Assembly (NCBI RefSeq): GCF_017355405.1
Contig: NZ_CP061177.1
Location: forward strand, 1,409,001-1,473,000
Direction: 5' to 3'
Source: Roseomonas haemaphysalidis
GTDB lineage: Bacteria > Pseudomonadota > Alphaproteobacteria > Acetobacterales > Acetobacteraceae
DNA: 64,000 bases
Made by a program: the position numbers and the translations under genes
Shown here: positions 34,305 through 43,381 of the stretch, one piece after another
How the letters are laid out: each line of letters opens with the position of its first letter
Position numbering within the stretch: position 1 is the stretch's first letter
Notes under the pieces: model-generated
What the model was told of the DNA's origin: nothing
Database searches by the model: none
Seen by the model: only the letters and a program-made list of their open reading frames with translations

Positions 34305-35587
34305 GCGGTGGTCGCCTTGCTGGAGGAACGCCGCCCGAAGCGGTCGATGGCATAGGGCGCCATGTCGATGTCCGGCGTATCGCCGTGCCAGAGCTGCGAC
34401 AGCGCGCGCCCGGCGGCGGCGCCGTTGATCATGCCGGAGGAGGAGAAGCCGAACATGTAGTACAGGCCGCGCGTCTTGCGGGAATCGCTGATCACCGGCA
34501 AGGCGTCCGGCAAGTAGGAGCGGAAGCCGCGCCAGGTGGAGGAGGGCGTGGCATTCACCCCCGGCAGCACGGCGGTGATGTGGCGCAGCATGTCGTCGAT
34601 CTTGGAGCGCACCGGCGCCGTCGCGGCGCCGCCGAACTCGTAGGTGCCGGCGAGGCGGATGCCATCGCGCATGGGCGTGATGGCGAAGCGGAAGTCGAGC
34701 GGCAGCAGCGGCGTTTCCAGCGTCACCCCGGGCTGGCCCAGCATCACGTGGTAGCCGCCGACGGCCTGGTGCGGCACCGCCTCGTCCATCGCTGCCGCCA
34801 GCTTCGCGGTGCCGGTGCCGGCGGCCAGCACCACGCTGCCGCCCGGCACCAGGCCGGTCCGGGTGTGCAGGCCGGACACGCGGCCGCCCTCGGTCGCCAC
34901 GCCCTGCACTTCGGTGCGGATCTGCGTGCCACCCCGGGCGATGAAGCTTTCGAACAGTCGGGCCACGAAGGCTTCCGGGCTGGTGGTGTGTTGGAAGTCG
35001 GGCGAATACACCCCCGCCGCGTAGCGCGGGCCGACCGGCGCCAGCTCCCGCATCCGGGCGCCGTCCACCTTCTCCATTGGCACGCCGGCAGCGCGGTAGG
35101 CCGCCAGCGGGCCGTCCCAGTCGCGATCCCGCTCGGCTTCCGACAGGTTCAGCGCCAGCGAGCCGCGGGCGCGCACCAAATCGCTCATGCCGGCCTCTTG
35201 CCACAGCGAGGCATAGGTCTGCTCGCCGCTGCGGCACAGCACGGACAGCGCGGCGGTGATGCGCTGCACGTCCGCCGGGTTGGCGTTGGACAGCATCCGC
35301 ATGAACCAGGGCGACAGGCCGAGGAATTGCGACCAGCGGACGTTGAGCGGCGAGGCCGGGTCCCGCAGCATAGAAAACAGCGAGCGCGCGGTGAGGCCCG
35401 CGAAGACCGGCCGCGTCTTGGTGTTGACCACGATGCCGGCATTGCCGAAGGAGGCGCCGGTGCCGGGGGCGTTCGGATCGACGATCGTCACCCGCGCGCC
35501 GGTCCTCTGGATGAACAGCGCGGCGCAGACGCCCGCGATGCCGGAGCCGACGACCAGGCAATCCGCCTGCGGGGAGGTCGCGGGCAT
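34301..35587 (-). CDS. DadA-like FAD-dependent amine/amino-acid oxidoreductase
   Basis: A 428-residue DAO-fold flavoprotein resembling D-amino-acid dehydrogenase. It opens with CLVVGSGIAGVCAALFIQR for FAD and ends with GLYYMFGFSSSGMINGAAAGRALSQL, the usual FAD C-terminal contact. It oxidises an amine to an imine, passing electrons to quinone or oxygen. Its start shares a base with the LLM monooxygenase stop and its end overlaps ridA, whose product would hydrolyse the imine. Family members also act on sarcosine, opines and other secondary amines, so the substrate remains open. Confidence 0.88.
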   Translation of the reverse strand: MPATSPQADCLVVGSGIAGVCAALFIQRTGARVTIVDPNAPGTGASFGNAGIVVNTKTRPVFAGLTARSLFSMLRDPASPLNVRWSQFLGLSPWFMRMLSNANPADVQRITAALSVLCRSGEQTYASLWQEAGMSDLVRARGSLALNLSEAERDRDWDGPLAAYRAAGVPMEKVDGARMRELAPVGPRYAAGVYSPDFQHTTSPEAFVARLFESFIARGGTQIRTEVQGVATEGGRVSGLHTRTGLVPGGSVVLAAGTGTAKLAAAMDEAVPHQAVGGYHVMLGQPGVTLETPLLPLDFRFAITPMRDGIRLAGTYEFGGAATAPVRSKIDDMLRHITAVLPGVNATPSSTWRGFRSYLPDALPVISDSRKTRGLYYMFGFSSSGMINGAAAGRALSQLWHGDTPDIDMAPYAIDRFGRRSSSKATTA

Positions 35588-36906
35588 CAGCGGCGCTCCG
35601 GCTTCGGCAGGCGCAGGTGGTCGCGCAGCGTGGTGCCCGCGTATTCGCGGCGGAACAGCCCGCGCCGCTGCAGCTCCGGCACCACCAGTTCCACGAAGTT
35701 CCGCAGGCCCAGCGGCACGACGGGGAAGGTGAGCACGAAGCCGTCGCAGGCCCTGGCGTGGTACCAGTCCTCCAGCATGTCGGCGACCTCGGTGGCACTG
35801 CCCTTGACCACGGGGGTGCCGAAGTCGCGCACCACCATGCGGGCTGCGTCCCGCACCGTCATGTTGCCAGCGCGGATCTGCTTCACCACCAGGGTGCGGA
35901 CGGTGCTGCTGCCGACCACGCTGTCCGCCAGCTCCGGCATCGGCCCATCCAGCGGCAGGCCGGACAGGTCCTTTGTGACGATCTTGGACAGGTAGTCGAC
36001 GCCGAGCGCGGGCGGGATCAGCGCGTTCAGCTCCTCGTACAGTTCGTCGGCTTCCGCGCTGCTTTGGCCGGCGAAGACGGTGACGCCGGGGATGAAGCGC
36101 AGGCTGTCCGGGTGACGGCCGTACTTCTCCATGCGGCCCTTGATGTCGGCGTATTCCGCCTGGCATGTTTCCTTGGAATCGCCGGCGCCGAACATCGCGT
36201 CCGCGTGTCGCGCCGCCAGTTCCTTGCCGGCGGGGGACTGGCCGGCGGTGAAGATGACCGGGTGGCCCTGCGGCGTGCGCGGCACGTTGAGCGGGCCGGC
36301 GACCTTGAAGAACTTCCCGGCATGGTCCAGCGCCCGCACCTTGGCGGGGTCCAGGAAGCGGCCGCTTGCCTTGTCCTGCACGAAGGCGTCGTCGGCCCAG
36401 CTGTCCCACAGCCCGCGCACGACTTGCACGAACTCCTCGGCGCGTGCGTAGCGCTCCTCCCGTCCCACCGGCTGGGCGTGGCTGAAGTTCAGCGCGTCGC
36501 CGGCGTTGGAGGCGGTGACGGCGTTCCAGCCCGCACGGCCGCCGCTGACATGGTCCAGCGACGCGAAGCGGCGGGCGACGAACCAGGGTTCGTCAAAGGT
36601 GGTGGTGGCGGTGGACACCAGCCCGATGCGGCTGGTGTGCCCGGCCAGCGCTGTCATCAGCACCACCGGGTCAAACACGCCCGGGCGGGCGGAGGGGAAG
36701 TTGGCGGCGAACAGCGCGGGCTTGTCCATGTCACGGATGCCATTGCCGTCCGCCAGGAACAGCCCGTCCAGCAACCCGCGCTCGGCCAGCTGCGCATACT
36801 CGATCATGCGCTGCAGGTTCATCACCGGCGCGTCATAGGCAGTGGGGTGCCGCCAGCCGCCCAGATGCGCGCCGATCATGTTGGGAATGGCCAGCAGGTG
36901 CATCAT
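35587..36906 (-). CDS. LLM-class flavin monooxygenase (NtaA/SnaA/DszA type)
   Basis: A 439-residue bacterial-luciferase-like monooxygenase of the NtaA/SnaA/SoxA group, which uses FMNH2 to cleave C-N or C-S bonds (nitrilotriacetate, EDTA, dibenzothiophene sulfone, sulfonates). Typical parts are GWRHPTAYD near the N terminus, the SGGRAGWNAVTASN segment, and VIFTAGQSPAGKELAARHAD. GAGGAGG lies 10 bases before the ATG pair. No flavin reductase gene is adjacent. Between a HisD-family dehydrogenase and a DadA-like oxidase it probably opens or dealkylates a substituted amine or sulfonate. Confidence 0.88.
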   Translation of the reverse strand: MMHLLAIPNMIGAHLGGWRHPTAYDAPVMNLQRMIEYAQLAERGLLDGLFLADGNGIRDMDKPALFAANFPSARPGVFDPVVLMTALAGHTSRIGLVSTATTTFDEPWFVARRFASLDHVSGGRAGWNAVTASNAGDALNFSHAQPVGREERYARAEEFVQVVRGLWDSWADDAFVQDKASGRFLDPAKVRALDHAGKFFKVAGPLNVPRTPQGHPVIFTAGQSPAGKELAARHADAMFGAGDSKETCQAEYADIKGRMEKYGRHPDSLRFIPGVTVFAGQSSAEADELYEELNALIPPALGVDYLSKIVTKDLSGLPLDGPMPELADSVVGSSTVRTLVVKQIRAGNMTVRDAARMVVRDFGTPVVKGSATEVADMLEDWYHARACDGFVLTFPVVPLGLRNFVELVVPELQRRGLFRREYAGTTLRDHLRLPKPERR

Positions 36907-36934
36907 GGCGCGGCGGCCTCCTCTGCGGCGCGGG

Positions 36935-38221
36935 TCAGGCGGCGTTGCGGGTCAGGCGCAGGGCGGCGGCGCGGCGGTGGCCTTCCAGCCCCTCGCTGGC
37001 GCTTTGCCGCACGGCGGGCGGCGCCACGGCGGCCACGCCGCGCCGGTCCAGCCACTGGTGCGTGCAGATCTTCAGGAAGGAGCCGACCCACAGCCCGCCG
37101 GTGTAGCGGCCCGCGCCCATGGTCGGCAGCGTGTGGTTGGTGCCGCAGCACTTGTCGGAATACACCACGCTGGCCTCGGTGCCGATGAACAGCGAGCCGT
37201 AGTTGCGCAGCTTGGCGGCCGTCGCATGCGGGTCGGCGGTGTGGACCTGCAGATGCTCGGCGGCGATGCTGTCGGAATAGGCCAGCATCGTTGCTTCGCT
37301 GTCGCACAGCACGATCTCGCCGCGGTCGCGCCAGGCCACCGCCGCCACGGGGGCGGTGGACAGGTCCTGGAGCTGCCGCTCGACGGCGGCGAGCGTCGCT
37401 TCCGCCAGCGCGGCATCGGTGGTGATCAGGCCGACGCGGGTGTGCACGTCGTGCTCCGCCTGGGCCAGCAGGTCGGTGGCGATCATCTCGGCATCGCCGG
37501 TGCTGTCCGCCACCACGTAGATCTCGCTGGGACCGGCGAGCTGGTCGATGCCCACGGGGCCGAACACCTGGCGCTTGGCCTCGTTCACATAGGCGTTGCC
37601 GGGGCCGACGATCTTGTCGACCGCCGGCATGGTTTCCGTGCCGAAGGCCATGGCGGCGATGGCCTGCGCGCCGCCGATGCGGAACACCCGGTGCGCGCCG
37701 GACAGGTGGCAGCCGGCGATCATGGCCGGGTGCGCGGTGGGCGGCAGGCAGGCGATCACCTCGTCGCAGCCGGCGACGACCGCGGGCACGATGGTCATGA
37801 TGGGCGCCGACAAGAGCGGGTAGCGGCCGCCGGGCACATAGGCGCCGACACGGGCGATGGGGATGACGCGGTGGCCGAGATGCAGGCCGGGCAGCGCCTC
37901 CATCTCCAGCGGCAGCATGGTGGCGCGCTGGGCTTCCGCGAAGGCCCGCACGCGCTCGATGGCGAATTCGGTGTCGGCACGGGTTTGCGGGTCGAGGTTG
38001 CGCACCGCTTCCTCGCGCTCGGCCATCGTCACCTCGGCCGGGTCGGGGGCGGTGCCGTCGAAGCGCAGCGAGAAGTCGCGGACGGCGGCGTCGCCGCGCT
38101 GGCGCACATCGGCCAGGATGGCACGCACCGCGTCCTGCACCGCGGCGGTGCCGCTCGATGCTTCCTGTTCCGGGGACTTGACGAAGCTCACCCCCGGCAG
38201 AACACCGCTGCTCAGTACCAT
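36935..38221 (-). CDS. Histidinol-dehydrogenase-family dehydrogenase (HpsN-like, catabolic)
   Basis: A 428-residue HisD-fold NAD dehydrogenase with VGAYVPGGRYPLLSAP, VGPGNAYVNEAKRQVFG, IDQLAGPSEIYVVAD and the zinc-site parts QAEHD and AAEHLQVHT. The late block CCGTNHTLPTMGAGRYTGG is shared with catabolic homologues such as the sulfopropanediol 3-dehydrogenase HpsN. No other histidine-biosynthesis gene is present, and it heads a catabolic operon beside a PuuR-like regulator, so oxidation of an alcohol to a carboxylate in catabolism is more likely than histidine synthesis. GAGGA lies 9 bases before ATG 38221. Confidence 0.85.
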   Translation of the reverse strand: MVLSSGVLPGVSFVKSPEQEASSGTAAVQDAVRAILADVRQRGDAAVRDFSLRFDGTAPDPAEVTMAEREEAVRNLDPQTRADTEFAIERVRAFAEAQRATMLPLEMEALPGLHLGHRVIPIARVGAYVPGGRYPLLSAPIMTIVPAVVAGCDEVIACLPPTAHPAMIAGCHLSGAHRVFRIGGAQAIAAMAFGTETMPAVDKIVGPGNAYVNEAKRQVFGPVGIDQLAGPSEIYVVADSTGDAEMIATDLLAQAEHDVHTRVGLITTDAALAEATLAAVERQLQDLSTAPVAAVAWRDRGEIVLCDSEATMLAYSDSIAAEHLQVHTADPHATAAKLRNYGSLFIGTEASVVYSDKCCGTNHTLPTMGAGRYTGGLWVGSFLKICTHQWLDRRGVAAVAPPAVRQSASEGLEGHRRAAALRLTRNAA

Positions 38222-38380
38222 CTCGTGTATTTCCTCGGTCTTATCCGTTGCGCCGATGATCCGGGATCGGCCGGGCGGTCGCAACAAATCCATGCGTCCC
38301 CGGGGCGAGTTGGTTCATTATCCTCAACACTGTGCGTCGCGGCGGCCAGGCGGCCCGCCGCATACGGAAGGGGGTGGGCG

Positions 38381-38929
38381 ATGCCGGAGATCGGACGCAA
38401 GCTGCGGGAACTGCGGGCCCGCCGGAGCCTGGGCATGCGCGAACTGGCGGCGCGTTCCGGCGTGTCGCATTCGGCGATCTCGCTGATCGAGCGCGACCGC
38501 ATGAGCCCATCGGTGGACACGCTGTCGGCGCTGCTGGCGGCGCTCGGCACCACCATGTCCACCTTTTTCGGCGACCTGGACAGCGGCGTTCCCTACAGCC
38601 CCTTCTACGGCGCGGAGGAGCTGGTGGAGATCGGCCGTGCCGACCGGGTGTCCTACCGCCTTGTCGGCATGAACCATCCGAACCGGCGCATGCTGCTGTT
38701 GTGTGAGCGCTATGCCCCGGGCGCGGCCACCGAAACGGCGCTGTCGCACGTGGCGGAAGAGGCGGGCATCGTCGTGCGCGGCGCGGTGGAGGTGACGGTG
38801 GACGGCAGTACCCGCGTGCTGAACAAGGGCGACGCCTATTACTTCGACAGCCGCTCGCCGCACCGCTTCCGCAACGTGTCGGACGGGGTGAGCGAGATCA
38901 TCAGCGCCGTGACGCCGCCATCCTATTGA
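38381..38929 (+). CDS. XRE-family regulator with cupin domain (PuuR-like)
   Basis: A 182-residue transcription factor: an N-terminal helix-turn-helix (residues about 5-60, LRELRARRSLGMRELAARSG then SAISLIERD) and a C-terminal cupin (about 105-180, with YFDSRSPHRFRN). PuuR of the putrescine pathway has this plan, the cupin sensing a small ligand. GGAAGGGGGTGGG precedes ATG 38381. It diverges from the HisD-LLM-DadA-RidA-PotD operon across 159 bp and is the natural candidate for its repressor and for control of the neighbouring transport genes. Confidence 0.88.
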   Translation: MPEIGRKLRELRARRSLGMRELAARSGVSHSAISLIERDRMSPSVDTLSALLAALGTTMSTFFGDLDSGVPYSPFYGAEELVEIGRADRVSYRLVGMNHPNRRMLLLCERYAPGAATETALSHVAEEAGIVVRGAVEVTVDGSTRVLNKGDAYYFDSRSPHRFRNVSDGVSEIISAVTPPSY

Positions 38930-39027
38930 GCCGGCTGTGCAGGATTCTGGACAGGCTCCGGCGCCCGGCCCCCGGCCGGCCGTGGGGATCAGCCCAGGGT
39001 CCTGACCTTTTCCCGTAGGCGGCCCAG

Positions 39028-39041
39028 ACTGCTATAGCAGT
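39028..39041. promoter_or_regulatory. Perfect 14-bp palindrome upstream of an ABC operon
   Basis: ACTGCTATAGCAGT is a perfect palindrome 83 bases before the binding-protein gene at 39124 and about 100 bases after the XRE-cupin gene. Its size and symmetry fit a dimeric repressor such as the neighbouring XRE-cupin protein. The same 14-mer was not noticed elsewhere in the window. The remaining parts of the 194-bp gap show no clear promoter. Confidence 0.4.
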
Positions 39042-39123
39042 AGCGCCGGACGGCGCGGGTCATTAGCATCCCTCTCAATCCACCGGCGGCGGGGACCGCC
39101 GGGGCCAAGAAAGAGGGAACAAG

Positions 39124-40302
39124 ATGCAGAACGCTTCACGTCGTGGCGTGCTGGGCGGTGGCGCCGGGCTGCTGCTGGCCGCGGGCATGGGCACCGCCCG
39201 GGCGCAGGAAGCCCCCCGCAGCCCGCTGGTGCTCAACATCGTCGACGCGGCGGGCAACCTCGCGCTCACGCAGAAGGCCTTCGAGAACTACCGCCGCGCC
39301 AAGCCGCGCAACGTGTCCCGCATGGTCTTCACCAAGGCACCGGCCCCCGAGGTCCCGGGCAAGATCAAGGCGCAGCAGGACGCCGGGCGGGTCGACATCG
39401 ACATGGTGATCGTCGGCACCGACGCGCTGTCCGCCGGCATCCAGCAGGGGCTGTGGAACGAGCTGACCACCGCCCACGCGGCGGCGCTGCCCAACCTGCA
39501 GGAGATCTTCCTGGACCCGGCCTGGCGCATGCAGGGCCTGGCGCGCGGGCAGGGCGTGGTGGTGTCCTACTACCCGTCGGGCCCGCTGCTGGAATACATG
39601 CCCGCCAAGGTCGCCACCCCGCCGGCCAGCGCCGAGGAACTGCTGGCCTGGGCCAAGCAGAACCCCAACAAGTTCTCCTACGCCCGCCCGGCCAATTCCG
39701 GCCCCGGCCGCACCTGGCTGATGGGCCTGCCCTATATTCTGGGCGACAAGGACCCCTCCGACCCCATGGCCGGCTGGGACAAGACCTGGAGCTACCTGAA
39801 GGAGCTGGGCCAGTCGATCGAGTCCTACCCGACCGGCACCGGCGTCACGATGAAGGAGCTGGGCGAGGGCACGCGGGACATGATCATCAGCACCACGGGG
39901 TGGGACATCAACCCGCGCGTGCTGGGCATCGTGCCGAAGGAAGCGAAGATCGGCACCCTGCGCAACTTCCGCTGGGTGGTGGACGCGCACTACCTGGTCA
40001 TCCCCAAGGGCGTGTCGGAGGAGCGCATGCGCGTGCTGCTCGACCTCGCGAGCTTCCTGCTGACCAAGGAAAGCCAGGCCTATACCTATGACGAGGGCTA
40101 CTTCTACCCCGGCCCCGCCGTGAAGGGCGTGACGCTGGACATGGCGCCCAAGGAAAGCCAGGACGCAATCCGCGAATACGGCCGCCCGGAATACGAGAAG
40201 CTGATCGCCGACGTGCCGACCGAGCTGCCGCTCGACGCCGACAAGATGGTGCAGGCCTTCCGCCGCTGGGACGAGGAAATCGGCGCGCGGAGGGGCCGGT
40301 GA
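39124..40302 (+). CDS. Periplasmic binding protein of a Pot/Fbp-like ABC importer (copy 1)
   Basis: A 392-residue extracellular binding protein. Residues 1-27 are a Tat-like signal (SRRGVLGGGAGLLLAAG, cleavage after RAQ). The mature part has LVLNIVDAAGNLALTQ, SYYPSGPLLEYMPAKV, YARPANSGPGRTWL and TGWDINPRVLGIVPKEAK. GAGGGAA precedes the ATG. It heads an operon with an ATPase and two permeases, so it is the cognate receptor. A clear paralogue is encoded on the other strand at 43382. The ligand class (polyamine, iron complex or organic acid) cannot be fixed. Confidence 0.88.
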   Translation: MQNASRRGVLGGGAGLLLAAGMGTARAQEAPRSPLVLNIVDAAGNLALTQKAFENYRRAKPRNVSRMVFTKAPAPEVPGKIKAQQDAGRVDIDMVIVGTDALSAGIQQGLWNELTTAHAAALPNLQEIFLDPAWRMQGLARGQGVVVSYYPSGPLLEYMPAKVATPPASAEELLAWAKQNPNKFSYARPANSGPGRTWLMGLPYILGDKDPSDPMAGWDKTWSYLKELGQSIESYPTGTGVTMKELGEGTRDMIISTTGWDINPRVLGIVPKEAKIGTLRNFRWVVDAHYLVIPKGVSEERMRVLLDLASFLLTKESQAYTYDEGYFYPGPAVKGVTLDMAPKESQDAIREYGRPEYEKLIADVPTELPLDADKMVQAFRRWDEEIGARRGR

Positions 40303-40321
40303 GCGAACAGGGTATTCCGGC

Positions 40322-41404
40322 ATGACCAACGCGGCGGAATTCCGCGAGCTGCGCCTCGACAACATGCGGCGCAGCTTCGGCAACCTCAATGCGCTGAAGG
40401 GCATCGACCTGACCATCCGGCGGGGCGAGTTCATCGCCCTGCTGGGCCCTTCGGGCTGCGGCAAGTCCACCGCGCTGAACTGCCTGGCCGGGCTGCTGCC
40501 GCTGACCGGCGGCAGCATCTGGCTGGACAGCAAGCGCATCGACACCCTGCGGCCGGAACAGCGCGGTTTTGGCATGGTGTTCCAGAACTACGCGCTGTTT
40601 CCGCACATGACCGTGCGGCGCAACGTCGCCTTCGGGCTGATGATGCAGGGCGTGAACAAGGCCGAGGCCGCGCGGCGGGTGGATGAGGCGCTGGCCACCG
40701 TGCGGCTGCAGGCGCAGGCGGACAAGCTGCCCGGGCAGCTGTCCGGCGGCCAGCAGCAGCGCGTCGCCATCGCGCGCGCCATCGTCATCGAGCCGCCGCT
40801 GGTGCTGATGGACGAGCCGCTGAGCAACCTCGACGCCAAGCTGCGGCTGGAGATGCGCGCCGAGATCCGCCGCATCCATGAGGGGCTCGGCTCCACCACC
40901 ATCTACGTCACCCACGACCAGGAGGAGGCGCTGTCGCTGGCCGACCGCATCGTGGTGATGCGCGAAGGCGAGATCCGCCAGGTCGGCACGCCGGAGCAGC
41001 TCTACGCCCATCCCGCGCATCTCGATGTCGCGGACTTCATGGGCTACCGCAACCGGCTGCACGGCCGCGTGGCGGGGCGGGACGGCAACCTCGTCACGCT
41101 GGACATGGGCGATGGCGGGCGGCTGACCGGCACGCTGAGCCGGGCGGTGGGCGAGCCGCTGGGCGGCACCGCCGTGATCGCGGTGCGGCCGGACGACATG
41201 ACCACCACGCACGAGAATGCATCCGGCGTGCCCGCCACGGTGCGGGCCATCGAGTATCGCGGGCGCGAGTTCCACGGCATCGCCACCACGCCCTCCGGCA
41301 CGGACCTGTTCTTCCACACGGACCACGCGGTGGAGATCGGCACCACGGTGCGGCTGGCGGCGGAGCCGCAGCGCGCGCTGGTCTTCGCGGGGGAAGCGGC
41401 GTGA
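40322..41404 (+). CDS. ABC transporter ATP-binding protein (PotA/FbpC-like)
   Basis: A 360-residue importer ATPase with Walker A GPSGCGKST, Q-loop VFQNYALFPH, signature LSGGQQQR, Walker B VLMDEPLSNLD and switch [10 protein letters not shown], followed by a TOBE domain from about residue 240. It is 19 bases after the binding protein and overlaps the first permease by GTGA. The order receptor-ATPase-permease-permease makes a complete importer. Confidence 0.92.
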   Translation: MTNAAEFRELRLDNMRRSFGNLNALKGIDLTIRRGEFIALLGPSGCGKSTALNCLAGLLPLTGGSIWLDSKRIDTLRPEQRGFGMVFQNYALFPHMTVRRNVAFGLMMQGVNKAEAARRVDEALATVRLQAQADKLPGQLSGGQQQRVAIARAIVIEPPLVLMDEPLSNLDAKLRLEMRAEIRRIHEGLGSTTIYVTHDQEEALSLADRIVVMREGEIRQVGTPEQLYAHPAHLDVADFMGYRNRLHGRVAGRDGNLVTLDMGDGGRLTGTLSRAVGEPLGGTAVIAVRPDDMTTTHENASGVPATVRAIEYRGREFHGIATTPSGTDLFFHTDHAVEIGTTVRLAAEPQRALVFAGEAA

Positions 41405-42294
41405 GCGCGGTGATCGACGACCGCCCGCCGCTGCGCCTGCGCCTGGCCGCGCGCGGGCTGGACCCGGTGGCGCTGCTGGTGCTGCCGGCGGCCCTGGTGA
41501 TCGTGGCGCTGTTTCTCTACCCCTTCCTGTACGGGCTGTGGCTGTCCTTCCGGCCCAAGGACGGCAGCCTGCTCGGCAACTACGCCCGGTTCTTTTCCGA
41601 CCCGTTCCTGTACGACACCATCTGGGCCACCATGCGGCTGGCCGTGCCGGTGACGCTGCTGAACCTGCTGCTGGCCATTCCCGTGGCCTTCCGGGTGCGG
41701 CTAATGCGCAACCAGCGGCTGCTGACCACCATCCTGATCCTGCCCATCACGCTCGGCACCGTGCTGGTGGCGGAGGGCATGCTGTTCTACTTCGGCGCCC
41801 AGGGCTGGTTCAGCCGCAGCGTCATGATGCTGGGCCTGTCCTCCGGCCCGGTGAAGCTGACCAACAGCTATATCGGCGTGTTCCTGTCGCTGCTGATCAC
41901 GGGCTTTCCCTTCACCTTCCTGCTGACGCTGTCCTACGTCACGGGCATCGACAACTCGCTGGAACAGGCGGCGGCGACGCTGGGCGCCGGGCCGCGCTCG
42001 CGCTTCCGGCACATCTTCCTGCCGCTGCTGCTGCCGGGGCTGGCCATCACCTTCTGCCTCAGCTTCGTGCAGGCCTATTCGGTGTTCCCCTCCGCCGTGC
42101 TGGTGGGCGAGCCCGCGCGAATAACCAGGGTGATCTCCATCGCGGCCTATCAGGCCGCCTTCGAGGAATACGACTACTCGCTGGCCTCCGCGATCGCGAT
42201 GATCATGGGCTTCACGCAGCTCGCCGTCGTGGTGGCGGTGCTGGCGTCGCGGCTGCTGTTCTACCGCGGCCCGGCCGGCGGCGGCAAAGGCTGA
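41401..42294 (+). CDS. ABC permease (PotB/FbpB-like)
   Basis: A 297-residue inner-membrane permease with six hydrophobic segments. The first (VALLVLPAALVIVALFLYPF) follows a short cytoplasmic N terminus. The cytoplasmic EAA loop is AAATLGAGPRSRFRHIFLPLLLPG, which contacts the ATPase. Start GTG 41401 overlaps the ATPase stop. Paired with the permease at 42307. Confidence 0.9.
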   Translation: MSAVIDDRPPLRLRLAARGLDPVALLVLPAALVIVALFLYPFLYGLWLSFRPKDGSLLGNYARFFSDPFLYDTIWATMRLAVPVTLLNLLLAIPVAFRVRLMRNQRLLTTILILPITLGTVLVAEGMLFYFGAQGWFSRSVMMLGLSSGPVKLTNSYIGVFLSLLITGFPFTFLLTLSYVTGIDNSLEQAAATLGAGPRSRFRHIFLPLLLPGLAITFCLSFVQAYSVFPSAVLVGEPARITRVISIAAYQAAFEEYDYSLASAIAMIMGFTQLAVVVAVLASRLLFYRGPAGGGKG

Positions 42295-42306
42295 GGAACC
42301 ACCGTC

Positions 42307-43149
42307 ATGCACAGCAATCCCAGCCTCTCCACCCGCCTCTGGGCCGCGGCCCTCTGGGTGGTCGTCGGCTTCTTCGTCCTCAACCTGCTGGCGCTGATCG
42401 CCTCCGTGGTGGTCAGCTCCTTCGGCACGCGCTGGCTCGGCACCTGGCTGCCATCGGGCTTCACCACCCGCTGGTACGCCGCCGCGTGGGAGGAATTCCA
42501 GCTCAGCGACGTGCTGCTGGTCACCTTCCAGGTCGCCTTCTCGGTGGTCATCCTGTCCGGGCTGCTCGGCGTGCCGGCGGCCTATGCCATGGCGCGGCGG
42601 AACTTCCCCGGCAAGCGCGTGCTGATGCTGCTGTTCCTGTTGCCGCTGCTGGTGCCGCCCATCACCTACGGCATCCCGATGGCGACGGTGCTGTACCAGA
42701 CAGGGCTCGGCGGCACGATGGCCGGCGTGATCCTGGCCAACCTGGTGCCGACCGTGCCCTTCGTGATTCTGGTGATGATCCCCTTCGTGGAGCAGATCGA
42801 CCCGCGCATCGAGGACGCGGCCCGCGTGTTCGGCGCCGGCACCATGCGGCTGTTCATCCATGTGCTGACGCCCCTGCTGCTGCCCGGCGTGCTGGCCGCG
42901 CTGCTGCTGGTGCTGGTCCGCACCATCGCCATGTTCGAGCTGACCTTCCTGACCGCGGGGCCGACCAGCCAGACCCTGGTGGTGGCGCTCTACTACTCGG
43001 TCTTCGCCGCCGGCGTGCGGGCGGTGCAGTCGGTGGACGCCATGGCGGTGATCTACATGCTGGCCACGCTGGTGTGGCTGGTGATCGCGCTGCGCTTCGT
43101 CAGCCCGACGCAGATCGTGTCGCGCGCCAAGCAACAGCAGGCGCATTGA
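42307..43149 (+). CDS. ABC permease (PotC/FbpB-like)
   Basis: A 280-residue permease with six transmembrane segments and the EAA loop EDAARVFGAGTMRLFIHVLTP. GAGGAA lies 8 bases before the ATG. It ends the four-gene importer operon. The stop at 43149 is immediately followed by inverted-repeat copy B, so transcription very likely ends there. Confidence 0.9.
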   Translation: MHSNPSLSTRLWAAALWVVVGFFVLNLLALIASVVVSSFGTRWLGTWLPSGFTTRWYAAAWEEFQLSDVLLVTFQVAFSVVILSGLLGVPAAYAMARRNFPGKRVLMLLFLLPLLVPPITYGIPMATVLYQTGLGGTMAGVILANLVPTVPFVILVMIPFVEQIDPRIEDAARVFGAGTMRLFIHVLTPLLLPGVLAALLLVLVRTIAMFELTFLTAGPTSQTLVVALYYSVFAAGVRAVQSVDAMAVIYMLATLVWLVIALRFVSPTQIVSRAKQQQAH

Positions 43150-43381
43150 AGAAGGCTGGGGGAAGGAATTCCCCCAGACCCCCATCTTTTTTCTCCGGGT
43201 TGGTGCTGGTGGGTAGGGCAGCGCATGTGTGAATCTTGAAAAGTCACTTGGGCTGAACCCTCAGTCGCCGGAGGCCATCGGCCTCCGGCGCACCCGCAAC
43301 GGGCACCCGCTTTCAACAGGCGCCAACAAGCAGAAAGAAAAGAAGGGGTCCGGGGAATTCCTTCCCCGGCCTTTCCTTCTT
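43150..43381 (+). repeat. Inverted-repeat element, copy B, filling a convergent junction
   Basis: Left arm 43150-43195 (GGGGGAAGGAATTCCCCC, then AGACCCCCATCTTTTTTCT) and right arm 43332-43381 (AGAAAGAAAAGAAGGGG, then TCCGGGGAATTCCTTCCCC) are imperfect reverse complements and match copies A and C. The element occupies the whole gap, touching the permease stop (43149) on one side and the binding-protein stop (43382) on the other. Its 136-bp loop is unrelated to the other loops but contains its own perfect hairpin at 43266-43290. Terminator-like T-runs and A-runs lie inside both arms. Confidence 0.85.
43266..43290. terminator. Perfect 11-bp GC hairpin inside repeat copy B
   Basis: CGCCGGAGGCC, loop ATC, then GGCCTCCGGCG form a perfect stem. 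It lies between two convergent genes in the loop of a larger inverted repeat. It has no T-run, but it would be a very stable RNA structure in either direction. Confidence 0.6.

Noticed and set aside
36935..38221. hisD of histidine biosynthesis
   Set aside because: No other his genes are nearby, the operon is catabolic, and the CCGTNHTLPT block fits HpsN-like homologues better.
38222..38380. GTTGCG/CGCAAC inverted repeat (38247-38252, 38280-38285) as operator of the XRE-cupin regulator
   Set aside because: Arms of only 6 bp separated by 27 bases in GC-rich DNA are not distinguishable from chance.
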